Assembly: GCF_035953295.1 (NCBI RefSeq)
Contig: NZ_CP108370.1
Span: 7,735,001-7,799,000, forward strand
Length of the DNA stretch: 64,000 nucleotides
Direction: 5' to 3'
From: Streptomyces sp. NBC_01335
GTDB lineage: Bacteria; Actinomycetota; Actinomycetes; Streptomycetales; Streptomycetaceae
The position numbers were made by a program, and so were the translations under genes. The notes under the pieces are model-generated. The model was not told the origin of the DNA. It worked only from the letters and a program-made list of their open reading frames with translations, and searched no databases. Positions 26,855 through 34,579 of this stretch are shown here, in pieces (the first letter of the stretch is position 1; each line of letters begins with the position of its first letter).

Positions 26855-27454
26855 ATGAACGTGAACGTGACATCTCAGGATCGACAGGACATCGCTGATC
26901 TCATGACCGGGTGGATCCACCGGGACCTGGGGGAGTGGGACCGGTTGAAGGGCCTCTTCCACCCCGACGGCCGGATCGAGATCACCTGGTTCGAGGGGCC
27001 GGCGTACGAGTTCGTGGACGCCTCCGCCCGGATGGGGGCCTCCGCCTTCCGGACCAAGCACCTGATCACCGCGCCCGTGGTGACCTTCTCCGCCGACGGC
27101 ACCCGCGCGGTCAGCGAGACCAACGCCGTCATCATCGGCGAGAACGTCGATCTGCGCCTCGGCTGCAACGGCCACAACCGGTTCATCGACCGGCTGGAGA
27201 AGCGGGACGGGGTGTGGCGCATCAGCGACCGCAAGAGCGTCTACGACTTCGGCACGTTCACCTTTCCCGCCGGGATCGTCGACATCGACGCGGAAACGGT
27301 CGCCCGCTACCCGCGGGAGTACGCCGCCCTCGCCTACCTGCTGGAAGCCAGCGGCTTTCCGGTGAGCCGGGTCTTCGCGACCAAGGGCAGCGACCTGGAG
27401 CGCGACATCAAGGAGTCCGCCTTCGCCTGGCTGGGCGAGCGGACCGGCAGGTGA
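26855..27454 (+). CDS. SnoaL-like / NTF2-fold protein
   Basis: A 199-residue protein with the NTF2-like pattern: an N-terminal helix (DRQDIADLMTGWIHRDLGEWDRLKGLFHPDGRI) leading to a curved sheet (SETNAVIIGENVDLRLGCNGHNRFIDRLEKRDGVWRISDRKSVYD). Such proteins act as small-molecule isomerases, dehydratases or hydroxylases, often in aromatic metabolism. It is divergent from LysR and followed by an amidohydrolase-like remnant, suggesting a former catabolic operon. The start at 26855 fits the family length; the frame is open upstream to 26798. Confidence 0.75.
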   Translation: MNVNVTSQDRQDIADLMTGWIHRDLGEWDRLKGLFHPDGRIEITWFEGPAYEFVDASARMGASAFRTKHLITAPVVTFSADGTRAVSETNAVIIGENVDLRLGCNGHNRFIDRLEKRDGVWRISDRKSVYDFGTFTFPAGIVDIDAETVARYPREYAALAYLLEASGFPVSRVFATKGSDLERDIKESAFAWLGERTGR

Positions 27455-27460
27455 CGGCAC

Positions 27461-27664
27461 GAAGCCCTGCCGCGCGAGGCCACCGGCCTCGACCGCGCCA
27501 TCGGCGAGTACGTCCGGCAGAACACCTACTACACGCCCAGCGGCATCCACTCGGTTGACCACCCCTTCGTCGGCAACGCCGGATCCCGCGCCTTCCTGGT
27601 CGACTCCGGCCTCGCCGAAGAAGCCCGGCACGGCATCGCCCACCGCAACGCCGAGCGCCTCCCG
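27461..27664 (+). pseudogene. Amidohydrolase (metal-dependent TIM-barrel) remnant
   Basis: The frame reads DRAIGEYVRQNTYYTPSGIH, then SVDHPFVGNAGSRAFL and EEARHGIAHRNAERL. These are three separate landmarks of amidohydrolase-2 family proteins (resorcylate/ACMS decarboxylase type). In intact members they are spread over about 100 residues, so there is an internal deletion. No start codon or N-terminal half is present. It follows the SnoaL-like gene and was probably its operon partner. Confidence 0.6.
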
Positions 27665-27837
27665 AGGGAGCCGGACGAGGCGAGGCTCCCCGAGAGAGCA
27701 GGGCGAACAGGGACCCCAGAGCCGGGCGAACAGATACCCCGCCGCCCCTGTCCGGCAACCGTCGTGAACCTGCCGGCCGGACGCCGGAATGCCCGGCCCA
27801 CCGGGGGCGGAAGAGGGCCGGCGCCCGGCCGGGCCGT

Positions 27838-28533
27838 TCAGCCGCGGGCTGCCGCCGCGACGACGATCCAGTTCCGGAACTCGACCGCGTAGTGGCGGAG
27901 GTGGTGCTCCAGGACCTCCGGAGGACACGTGGTGGGGACGTAGACCGTGAGGCTCGCGGTGAAGCCGTCGGCGGTGTCGCCGAACTGGGTCAGGGCCCGT
28001 CCGACGACCGTGCCGTCGGCGAGGAAGAGGTTCGAGGACATCTTGTGCGGAAAGTCGGACTCCGGGAGGAGTTCGGGCGCGTCCGCCGCCCAGGCCATCG
28101 CGTCCGTGCCCCAGCCGCCCATGAAGAAGGAGCAGACGTGGGGGCCGATGTTCTCCACCACGTTGAACGCGCCGTCGGTCCCGGGGGCCATGACGTAGTG
28201 CTCGGGGTGCGCCGCGAGAAGCGCGGTCTCGTCGCCCGCGAAGGCCCTCTCCATCCAGGCGAGGAAATCGGCCGAGTTGAGGCCCCTCGTCGCGAGCACC
28301 GTCGTACCCGCCTCGAACGTGCCGTCGGAGGCGAGGGCGCTCTCCCGCAGGAAGGCGTTGCCCTCCTCGATGTCCGCGGCCAGCAGGTCGAGCAGGCCCT
28401 GACGCCCCAGTCGCGTACGGAAACGGTCCAGGGCGCGGCGGGAGTAGAAGAGCTCGAGATCGTCGATGCTTCCCCCGCCGGTCGGCCCCGACTCGAGCGT
28501 CACGGTCACGGGGAACGTCTGGTTTTCGGTCAT
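27838..28533 (-). CDS. Protein of unknown function (231 aa)
   Basis: I do not recognise this family. The 231-residue product has no signal peptide or membrane helix. It contains RRALDRFRTRLGRQGLLDLLAADIEEGNAFL, LNSADFLAWMERAFAGDETALLAAHPEHYVM and NVVENIGPHVCSFFMGGWG. The C-terminal half (VGRALTQFGDTADGFTASLTVYVPTTCPPEVLEHHLRHYAVEFRNWIV) looks like a small alpha+beta domain. The ATG at 28533 has a GGAGG ribosome site. It is divergent from a TetR-type gene, with a dyad in the gap, so the TetR protein probably controls it. Confidence 0.75.
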   Translation of the reverse strand: MTENQTFPVTVTLESGPTGGGSIDDLELFYSRRALDRFRTRLGRQGLLDLLAADIEEGNAFLRESALASDGTFEAGTTVLATRGLNSADFLAWMERAFAGDETALLAAHPEHYVMAPGTDGAFNVVENIGPHVCSFFMGGWGTDAMAWAADAPELLPESDFPHKMSSNLFLADGTVVGRALTQFGDTADGFTASLTVYVPTTCPPEVLEHHLRHYAVEFRNWIVVAAAARG

Positions 28534-28553
28534 GATCGAACCTCCATGAATAT

Positions 28554-28569
28554 GTGAACATGAATTCAC
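28554..28569. promoter_or_regulatory. Candidate TetR operator
   Basis: GTGAA-N6-TTCAC, within an AT-rich stretch between the divergent unknown-function gene and the TetR gene. Position and symmetry suit an autoregulatory TetR site. Confidence 0.5.
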
Positions 28570-28648
28570 GTTCGCATTTTGAGGATACCCACGGAGGTGC
28601 GCCACTTGTCAAAGGACCTGCGGAGATCGCCGCCGGTACGATGCGCAC

Positions 28649-29293
28649 ATGACTGAGGAGCCAGACCGCCCCGCGCTCTACCGGGAGCCCCGGCAGGCAC
28701 GCAGCGCCGCGACCCTGGCTCGTGTACTCCGGGCAGCCGAGGAAGTCGCCTCGTCGGCCGGCCTGGAAGAGATGACGATGACCGGCGTCGCGGAGCGCGC
28801 GGGCGTCTCGGTGGGTACGATCTACCGTCGCTTCGAAGACAAGGACCAGCTGATCACCGCTCTGAGCGAGCGGATGCTGGAGCGGCGCGAGGAGGTTGTG
28901 GCCGAGCGGCTGCGCGCGGCAGAACCGTCACTCTCCGGCGTCATGGACGCCTATGCGCGCGCCCTGCTGCAGTCGTTCACCGACAACAACCTCTTCTCCG
29001 AGCTGCTCCGTGCACGTGGCGTGAAGTCGCCCGACCGAGGGGGCCGCGCCATCCTCGAAATCCACCGGCTCGTGCTCGAAGCCGCAGCCCCCTACAGCGA
29101 CGAGATCCGGCGCTCCAGCCCGGAAGCGGCCCTCGACACGGCCGCTCGCGCCGTCCTCGGGGCCTGCTTCCACAACTCCGTGCGCCCCGACCCGGCCACG
29201 GGGGAGGAGGCGGTGAACCGGTACGCGGAAGACCTCAGCGACATGGCGATCGCCTACCTCCGCACTCCCGACAGCCGCCGCGCCCGAAACTGA
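28649..29293 (+). CDS. TetR/AcrR-family regulator
   Basis: A 214-residue regulator. The helix-turn-helix reads RSAATLARVLRAAEEVASSAGLEEMTMTGVAERAGVSVGTIYRRFEDKDQLITAL, followed by a helical ligand domain. It is divergent from the 231-residue unknown protein, with a GTGAA/TTCAC dyad in the shared promoter. The ligand is unknown. Confidence 0.92.
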   Translation: MTEEPDRPALYREPRQARSAATLARVLRAAEEVASSAGLEEMTMTGVAERAGVSVGTIYRRFEDKDQLITALSERMLERREEVVAERLRAAEPSLSGVMDAYARALLQSFTDNNLFSELLRARGVKSPDRGGRAILEIHRLVLEAAAPYSDEIRRSSPEAALDTAARAVLGACFHNSVRPDPATGEEAVNRYAEDLSDMAIAYLRTPDSRRARN

Positions 29294-29334
29294 GGCGGTC
29301 GCCCAGGCCGGGGCATCGCTGCGGCAGAACGGCG

Positions 29335-29353
29335 CTCCGCCTTCTGTGCGGAG
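29335..29353. terminator. Weak hairpin between convergent genes
   Basis: CTCCGC-7 nt-GCGGAG lies between the convergent TetR and LacI-type genes. It is a short stem without a U-run, a possible bidirectional terminator. Confidence 0.35.
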
Positions 29354-29408
29354 GGCTCGACGGGGCGGTTGCCGTCGAGTCGTGGTACCCGCGGCCGACG
29401 GGCCGTGG

Positions 29409-30440
29409 TCAGCGCGGCGGGACTGCTTCCGGTGCGGACTCCCGGACCGTCAGCCGGGTCGGAAGGATCAGCGGGTTCGGGTCGTGCCCGTCGATCGCGT
29501 TGACCAGCATCCGTGCCATCTCGTGTCCCAGCGCCCTGACCGGCTGGCGCACGGTGGTCAACGGCGGGTTGGTGTGCCGAGCTCCGGCCAGGTCGTCGAA
29601 ACCGATCACCGAGACGTCCTCGGGCACCCGCCGACCCCTTCGGCGCAGCACTTGGAGCGCGCCGATCGCCATTCCGTCCGACGCGGCGAAGACCGCGTCC
29701 AACCGCGGATGCGCGTCCAGCAGGCGCTCCATCGCCTCCGCGCCGCCTTCGACCAGGAACGCGCCGGAGGAAACGCCCAGCAACGGAACACCGGCCAGCA
29801 TCAGCCCTTCGGCGAAGCCCTGTTCACGGGTCACCGAGACCAGGCTGTCCACCTGACCGGTGATCATGACGGGTCTGGTCCGCCCGGTACGCACGAGGTG
29901 ATCGGCGGCCAGCCGGGCGCCGCCCCTGTTGTCGGCGTCCACGTACCAGCGCGGCTCCCCGGTCAGGGGCAGACCGCCGAAGACGACCGGCATCCCGGCG
30001 TCCTCGGCGAGCCGTCCCAGCGGGTCGTCGCCCCGGAGCGCCATCAGCATGATGCCGTCGGCGCGGCGGGAGCGGACCATCTGCTGCAGGCGGCTGCGGC
30101 CGCGCGGTGAGTTGGCGAGCACCAGGATGAGTTCCAGGTCGGTCTCGTCCAGGGCCGTGCTCACGCCGACGACGACCTCGGCGAAGAACGGATCCGCGAA
30201 CAGGCCGGCCTCGTCGCTGGAAGCCGCCAGCACCACGGCCCCGACCCTGTTGCCCGCCAGCGCCCGCGCGGTCGGGTTCGGTACGTATCCCAGCTCACGG
30301 ACGGCCCGTTCGACGGCCTCCCGTTTGGCCCGGCTCACATGCGGGACGTTGTTGACCGCCCGGGAAGCCACGGTGCGCGACACGCCGGCTCTTGCGGCCA
30401 CCTCGTCGAGGGTCGGCATGCGCCTGGGCGTCGGCTGCAT
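29409..30440 (-). CDS. cebR: LacI-family repressor, CebR-like
   Basis: A 343-residue LacI/GalR regulator. The helix-turn-helix is MPTLDEVAARAGVSRTVASRAVNNVPHVS, followed by a hinge (NPTARALAGNRVGAVVLA) and a periplasmic-binding-like core (DAVFAASDGMAIGALQVLRRRGRRVPEDVSVIGFDD). It is divergent from a GH6 cellulase whose upstream region holds three TGGGAGCGCTCCCA-type sequences, the known box of the cello-oligosaccharide repressor CebR. Identity as the true CebR orthologue is inferred, since the cebEFG-bglC genes are not in the window. The ATG at 30440 is used; 30419 is possible. Confidence 0.8.
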   Translation of the reverse strand: MQPTPRRMPTLDEVAARAGVSRTVASRAVNNVPHVSRAKREAVERAVRELGYVPNPTARALAGNRVGAVVLAASSDEAGLFADPFFAEVVVGVSTALDETDLELILVLANSPRGRSRLQQMVRSRRADGIMLMALRGDDPLGRLAEDAGMPVVFGGLPLTGEPRWYVDADNRGGARLAADHLVRTGRTRPVMITGQVDSLVSVTREQGFAEGLMLAGVPLLGVSSGAFLVEGGAEAMERLLDAHPRLDAVFAASDGMAIGALQVLRRRGRRVPEDVSVIGFDDLAGARHTNPPLTTVRQPVRALGHEMARMLVNAIDGHDPNPLILPTRLTVRESAPEAVPPR

Positions 30441-30553
30441 CGGAAGACGTGCTCCTCGGGGTTCTTCGCCGGGTTGCTACGGAGATGATCCCACGCGCCG
30501 AGCACGGGCCTCGGCCGTGTCCAGGCCCCTGCGTGGACGGAAGGCTCCCTCTC

Positions 30554-30622
30554 AAGCGGGTGTCGAAAGTCCCGCCTGTCCGGCGACGACCGGGTGGACA
30601 GCGCCGCTTTCGCAACACGCTT
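30554..30622. mobile_element. MITE copy 4, degenerate short form
   Basis: GTGTCGAAAGTCCCGCC at the left and a mutated partner (GCGCCGCTTTCGCAACAC) at the right match the ends of MITE copies 1 and 2 in the opposite orientation, with the centre deleted. It lies between the CebR-like gene and the cellulase promoter. The flanks AAGCG/CGCTT extend the inverted repeat. Confidence 0.65.
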
Positions 30623-30672
30623 CAGGGCCGGGGCCGTCCTGGAGGCGCTCCTCGGGCATGGCGCCAGAAAAG

Positions 30673-30686
30673 TGGTAGCGCTTCCA
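30673..30686. promoter_or_regulatory. CebR-like box 1
   Basis: TGGTAGCGCTTCCA matches the TGGGAGCGCTCCCA consensus at 12 of 14 positions. It lies 300 bp upstream of the cellulase start and 233 bp from the cebR-like start. Confidence 0.7.
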
Positions 30687-30801
30687 GTTTGTGGGCGAGC
30701 TCCCGAGTATCGGGAGAGGAGGGAATCGTGTCCGGTCTCTTGACAGCCCGAATTACAGCCAAGACGATACCGGCCGTACCCCAAGATGCTTCGAACAGAA
30801 C

Positions 30802-30815
30802 TGGGAGCGCTTCCA
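30802..30815. promoter_or_regulatory. CebR-like box 2
   Basis: TGGGAGCGCTTCCA differs from consensus at one base and is separated from box 3 by one base, giving a tandem repressor site. Confidence 0.8.
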
Positions 30816-30816
30816 G

Positions 30817-30830
30817 TGGGAGCGCTCCCA
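30817..30830. promoter_or_regulatory. CebR box 3 (perfect palindrome)
   Basis: TGGGAGCGCTCCCA is the exact 14-bp CebR consensus. It lies 143 bp upstream of the GH6 gene at 30973 and should repress it until cellobiose or cellotriose appears. Confidence 0.88.
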
Positions 30831-30972
30831 ATACACTCCGTGTCCCAGCACGTGGTGGACGGCGTCCCGAGCCGCAGGGTTCCCCGGGACGTCGTCCACC
30901 GCCTTCGCTCTCCGCCGCGCGCTCAGGACGAGACCGTGCGGCGTCCTCCCCGTCAGGAACCGAGGTACTCCC

Positions 30973-31941
30973 ATGCGTCACCTCCTCCGCACGATGGTCG
31001 CAGCGCTGCTGGCCCTGCCGTTGGCTCTCGTCGTCTCCCCGCCCGCCCAGGCGGCCGACCCGACCACGCTCACCAACGGCTTCTACGTCGACCCGAACTC
31101 CAGCCCGGCCCTGTGGGCCGCCGCCAACCCCGGTGACGGGCGGGCGCCCGCCATCCGCGACAGCGTCGCCGCGAAGCCCATGGCCCGCTGGTTCGGCAAC
31201 TGGAGCGGCACCATAGGAACCGCCACCGGGGCCTATGTCGGCGCGGCCGACGCCGCGGACAAGCTGCCTGTCCTGGTGGCGTACAACATCCCCAACCGTG
31301 ACATCTGTGGCGGGCAGTCCGGTGGCGGGGCAGGGTCCGTCGCCGCCTACAACGAGTGGATCGCCGCGTTCGCCAGTGGGATCGGCTCCCGGCCCGCCGT
31401 CGTCATCCTGGAGCCGGACGCGCTCGGGGACACGAGTTGCATGAACGCCGCCCAGATCAGCGAGCGCAACGCCCTGCTCAACAACGCGATCACCCAGTTC
31501 AACCAGAAGGCACCCAACGCCTGGGTCTACCTCGACGCGGGCAACCCGGCCTGGCGCAGCGCCACTTCGATGGCCGCGAGCCTGAACGCGGCGGGTCTCA
31601 GCCGCACCCGGGGCTTCTCGCTGAACGTCTCCAACCACTACACCACCGCGGAGAACATCACCTACGCCAACGCGGTCAACGCCGCGCTGAGCTCGTCCAA
31701 CGGATACACCAAGCCGTTCGTCGTGGACACCAGCCGCAACGGCAACGGCTCCAGCAACGGCGCATGGTGCAACTCCGCGGGCCGCAGGATCGGAACCCCC
31801 ACCCAGAAGGGCGGCGGCGCGGAGATGCTCCTGTGGATCAAGACCCCCGGCGAGTCCGACGGCAACTGCGGCGTCGGGGCCGGGTCCGCGGCCGGCCAGT
31901 TCCTCCCCGAGGTCGCCTACAAGATGATCTACGGCTACTGA
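30973..31941 (+). CDS. Secreted GH6 cellulase (endoglucanase)
   Basis: A 322-residue secreted enzyme. A Sec signal peptide (about residues 1-29, cut after PPAQA) is followed by a single GH6 catalytic domain. Landmarks are TNGFYVDPNSSPALWAA, LPVLVAYNIPNRD, VVILEPDALGD with the general-acid Asp, WVYLDAGNPAWRS and a C-terminal GGGAEMLLWIKTPGESDG. GH6 enzymes hydrolyse beta-1,4-glucan with inversion. No carbohydrate-binding module is attached. The upstream tandem CebR boxes imply induction by cello-oligosaccharides. It is followed after 117 bp by a second GH6 gene. Confidence 0.93.
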   Translation: MRHLLRTMVAALLALPLALVVSPPAQAADPTTLTNGFYVDPNSSPALWAAANPGDGRAPAIRDSVAAKPMARWFGNWSGTIGTATGAYVGAADAADKLPVLVAYNIPNRDICGGQSGGGAGSVAAYNEWIAAFASGIGSRPAVVILEPDALGDTSCMNAAQISERNALLNNAITQFNQKAPNAWVYLDAGNPAWRSATSMAASLNAAGLSRTRGFSLNVSNHYTTAENITYANAVNAALSSSNGYTKPFVVDTSRNGNGSSNGAWCNSAGRRIGTPTQKGGGAEMLLWIKTPGESDGNCGVGAGSAAGQFLPEVAYKMIYGY

Positions 31942-32058
31942 CCTCCCGGTCTCCGGTGACCCGTTCCTCCCGGTCCCGGTACCAGTCCATGCGCGTCCCC
32001 CGCCGCAGGCGGCGGGCGAACGTTCCGCAGCCGTCCGATCCCAAGACCAGGAGTCACC

Positions 32059-33351
32059 ATGCGTTCCCGTACCTTCCGGCGCCGCACAGCCGTCGTCACC
32101 GCGGCGCTCACCGCCTGCGCGGCATTCGCCGCCACGGCCGCCCAGGCCGCACCCGCTCCCACGCAGGACACCGTCACCCCGGCCACGAGGTTCTACGTCG
32201 ACCCGGACAGCAAGGCGGCCCGGCAGGCCATCGACGACCTGAGGGGCGGAAGAATCGAAGACGGCCTGAACATGGCGAAGTTGGCGAGCTACCCGCAGGC
32301 CGCGTGGTTCACGGGCGGCACGGCCACCGAGACACGTACCGCAGTACGCACGCTCGTCCGTGCCGCCGCGATCACCCGCCGGGTCCCGGTCCTGGTGGCG
32401 TACAACATCCCCGGACGGGACTGCAGCCTCTACTCCAGCGGCGGGGCCGACTCCTCCGCCGCCTACCGCCAGTGGATCGACGCGTTCGCCCGGGGCATCG
32501 GCGGCGACAAGGCCGTGGTCATCCTGGAACCCGACGGCCTGGCCTCCCTTCCCAAGGACTGTGCCGGGGACAACGACCCGACCGGAGAACTCAGCACCCG
32601 CCGCGTGGCCGACCTCGACTACGCGGTCCGCACCCTGAAGAACGGGGCGAACACCTCGGTCTACCTCGACGCGGGCAACAGCCAGTGGCGGTCCGTCGGC
32701 GACATCACGCAACGGCTCCTGGACGCAGGCGTCGAGCGGAGCGACGGCTTCGTCCTGAACATATCCAACTACCAGCCCACCGATCAGACCTCGCACTACG
32801 GGACCTGGATATCCAAGTGCATGTGGTTCGCCACCGAGGGGCCCGAGTGGTCCCGTGGCCACGCCGACTGGTGCGCAAGTCAGTTCTACTCCCCGGCCGC
32901 TCCCAACGACGGAACTCCGGGCAACGCCGTCTCCTCCACGGATCCCGCCACCTGGCACTGGACCGACGCCTGGTACGACCAGAACGTGGGCAGCCCCGCC
33001 GACGAGGACCTGGCGCACTTCATGGTCGACACCAGCCGCAACGGAAAGGGGCCGTGGATCCCGCAGCCGGGTAAGTACAGCGGCGACCCGGAGACCTGGT
33101 GCAATCCGCCCGGGCGGGGCATCGGGCCCCGCCCGACCGCAGACACCGGCGTCCCGCTCGTCGACGCCTACCTGTACGTGAAGACCATCGGTGAGTCCGA
33201 CGGCAGCTGCACCCGCAACACCGGCGGCACGATCGACCCCGAGTACGGCGTCGTCGATCCGGCCGCCGGAGTCTGGTGGCCCGAGCAGGCACACGAACTC
33301 GCCCGCAACGCGGAACCCCGCCTGACGCTCAACCACTGGTCCGGGCTCTGA
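32059..33351 (+). CDS. Secreted GH6 cellulase, longer (cellobiohydrolase-like loops)
   Basis: A 430-residue secreted GH6 enzyme. The signal peptide is MRSRTFRRRTAVVTAALTAC and ends near AAQA. The catalytic core shows RVPVLVAYNIPGRDCSLYSSGG, VVILEPDGLASLP with the acid Asp, VYLDAGNSQWRS and LYVKTIGESDG. It is about 100 residues longer than its neighbour because of inserts around HYGTWISKCMWFATEGPEW and NPPGRGIGPRPTAD. In this family such inserts build tunnel-covering loops, suggesting a more processive mode. No binding module is present. It probably shares the CebR-controlled transcript with the upstream GH6. Confidence 0.92.
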   Translation: MRSRTFRRRTAVVTAALTACAAFAATAAQAAPAPTQDTVTPATRFYVDPDSKAARQAIDDLRGGRIEDGLNMAKLASYPQAAWFTGGTATETRTAVRTLVRAAAITRRVPVLVAYNIPGRDCSLYSSGGADSSAAYRQWIDAFARGIGGDKAVVILEPDGLASLPKDCAGDNDPTGELSTRRVADLDYAVRTLKNGANTSVYLDAGNSQWRSVGDITQRLLDAGVERSDGFVLNISNYQPTDQTSHYGTWISKCMWFATEGPEWSRGHADWCASQFYSPAAPNDGTPGNAVSSTDPATWHWTDAWYDQNVGSPADEDLAHFMVDTSRNGKGPWIPQPGKYSGDPETWCNPPGRGIGPRPTADTGVPLVDAYLYVKTIGESDGSCTRNTGGTIDPEYGVVDPAAGVWWPEQAHELARNAEPRLTLNHWSGL

Positions 33352-33375
33352 CGGGTCCGGCGCGGAGACGGCGTA

Positions 33376-33412
33376 CCCCGCAAGGCCTCGAACGGGTGAG
33401 GGCCTTGCGGGG
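33376..33412. terminator. Terminator after the cellulase genes
   Basis: CCCCGCAAGGCC-13 nt-GGCCTTGCGGGG, a perfect 12-bp stem 25 bp after the GH6 stop. It serves the plus-strand cellulase transcript and possibly the convergent small ORF. Confidence 0.8.
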
Positions 33413-33537
33413 CACGCCGCGGATGCCGGCCGTGGAAGCGGGAAGGCGAGCGCCGCCCCGTGGACGGCGAAGTCCCGCATTCCCGCACGGAGCGATCGGC
33501 CTCGGTGTACGGTCCGGCTTCCGGCCGGGCCGGCGGC

Positions 33538-33732
33538 TCAGAGCCCCAGGTCGAGAGCGAGGCAGGAGTAGGAGTTCCACGCGCCCTCAGCGTTGTACGA
33601 GGTGTTCGCCGCGCCGCCCGGCGCCGCCTCCGCTTCTTCGGACATGTCCTCGAAACGGATCCGCCCGGGAAGCCTGCCGTACTTCGCGTGCCGGGCCGCG
33701 GCGGCACCATCCGCGATGAGTTCCTCGTTCAC
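33538..33732 (-). CDS. Small 64-aa protein of unknown function (possible peptide precursor)
   Basis: A GTG start at 33732, preceded by TGGAG at 7-8 bases, opens a 64-residue frame. The N-terminal part is charged (ELIADGAAAARHAKYGRLPGRIRFEDMSEEAE); the Gly/Ala bridge is APGGAANTS; the tail (YNAEGAWNSYSCLALDLGL) is neutral and aromatic with a single Cys. The leader/tail contrast resembles a RiPP precursor or small regulatory peptide, but no modification enzyme is nearby. The KYGRLPGRIRFED block looks like a conserved motif. I do not recognise a characterised family. Confidence 0.6.
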   Translation of the reverse strand: MNEELIADGAAAARHAKYGRLPGRIRFEDMSEEAEAAPGGAANTSYNAEGAWNSYSCLALDLGL

Positions 33733-34021
33733 GGTTGTTCTCCACTTCGTCGGTCGTGGATCGCGTCCGGCCCGTCCCCGGACTGTCATCAGCCTGCACT
33801 CTGTCGCGTCACCAGTCAAGACGGTGACGAAAGGGGGTGTCGGGAGTCTCCTCGGGGAAGCCTCCGGGCGGGAGTGCCGGACGGCCGGCGCGCATGTGCG
33901 TGGCCGGAATGGGACTCCTCGCGGTTGGTTGAATGTGCAAGAGTCTGCTGCCGGACACACCGGCCGAACCAGTGGTGGCGACGCCCTCTCCGTTGCCGTC
34001 ACCCGCAGGAAAGGTGGGCAC

Positions 34022-34381
34022 ATGTTCACACCCGGAGCGAAGGTCCGTGGCGCGGCCGTTGCCGTGACCCTGGCCGCGGCGCTTCTCGGTCTCGGTGCAG
34101 GCACTGCGGACGCCGCCGGTTGGCCCCCGTTGCAGGAGGGTGGCCACCTCTACGCGGGCGCCAACGGAACAGGGACGGTGACGACGGTCGATCTCGACGA
34201 CTTCGGCACCTGCCACACGCTGTCGGAGCCGGCCCTCTCCGTCCAGATCGCTTCCGGCTCCGCGTCCCTCGAGCTCTACCCCGGGGCCGACTGCACCGGC
34301 GTCACCCCGTGGCGCAGCGGCTCGCTGGCCCGGACCGGGCTTCCCTGGGCGATGCTGAGCTACCGGGTCGTCACTCCCTGA
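34022..34381 (+). CDS. Small secreted protein, beta/gamma-crystallin-like
   Basis: A 119-residue protein with a Sec signal peptide (AAVAVTLAAALLGLGAGTADA, cut near residue 31). The mature part is about 85 residues. It has two Cys (FGTCHTLSE and GADCTGVTP) and a pattern of LYAGANGTG ... LSVQIASGSASLELYPGADCTG, resembling the Greek-key strands of crystallin-type or I36 inhibitor-like small secreted proteins. The ATG at 34022 has an AAGGTGGG ribosome site. Function unknown. Confidence 0.75.
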   Translation: MFTPGAKVRGAAVAVTLAAALLGLGAGTADAAGWPPLQEGGHLYAGANGTGTVTTVDLDDFGTCHTLSEPALSVQIASGSASLELYPGADCTGVTPWRSGSLARTGLPWAMLSYRVVTP

Positions 34382-34416
34382 CGACTCCCCGGAAGTTGCT
34401 CCACCGGTTGTGATGC

Positions 34417-34443
34417 GTCCGGGGCGGGCCCGCCGTCCCGGAC
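34417..34443. terminator. Terminator between convergent genes
   Basis: GTCCGGG-13 nt-CCCGGAC with a self-complementary GCGGGCCCGC centre. It lies 36 bp after the small secreted protein and before the convergent aldehyde dehydrogenase stop. Confidence 0.55.
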
Positions 34444-34579
34444 ACATCGGTGCGCGTGGCCCCGGAGCGTGTGGCCCGGGGGCCGGCGTCCTTCGACAGC
34501 TGGCTCGCCGAGGTCGGTCCGCGGACGCTGCGGCGGGTCGCCGCCAGGAAAGACGCGGGTGATGTCCGCGGTTGTGCCG

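Noticed and set aside
30622..33480. 952-residue open frame antisense to both GH6 genes
   Set aside because: A high-GC antisense shadow; the plus strand carries clear cellulase motifs and signal peptides.
33593..34021. Upstream extension of the small secreted protein to 262 residues
   Set aside because: It would bury the signal peptide in the middle; the ATG at 34022 has its own ribosome site.
34470..34579. Possible short coding remnant (SFDSWLAEVGPRTLRRVAARKDAG)
   Set aside because: It looks protein-like but has no start and I recognise no family; not enough to call.
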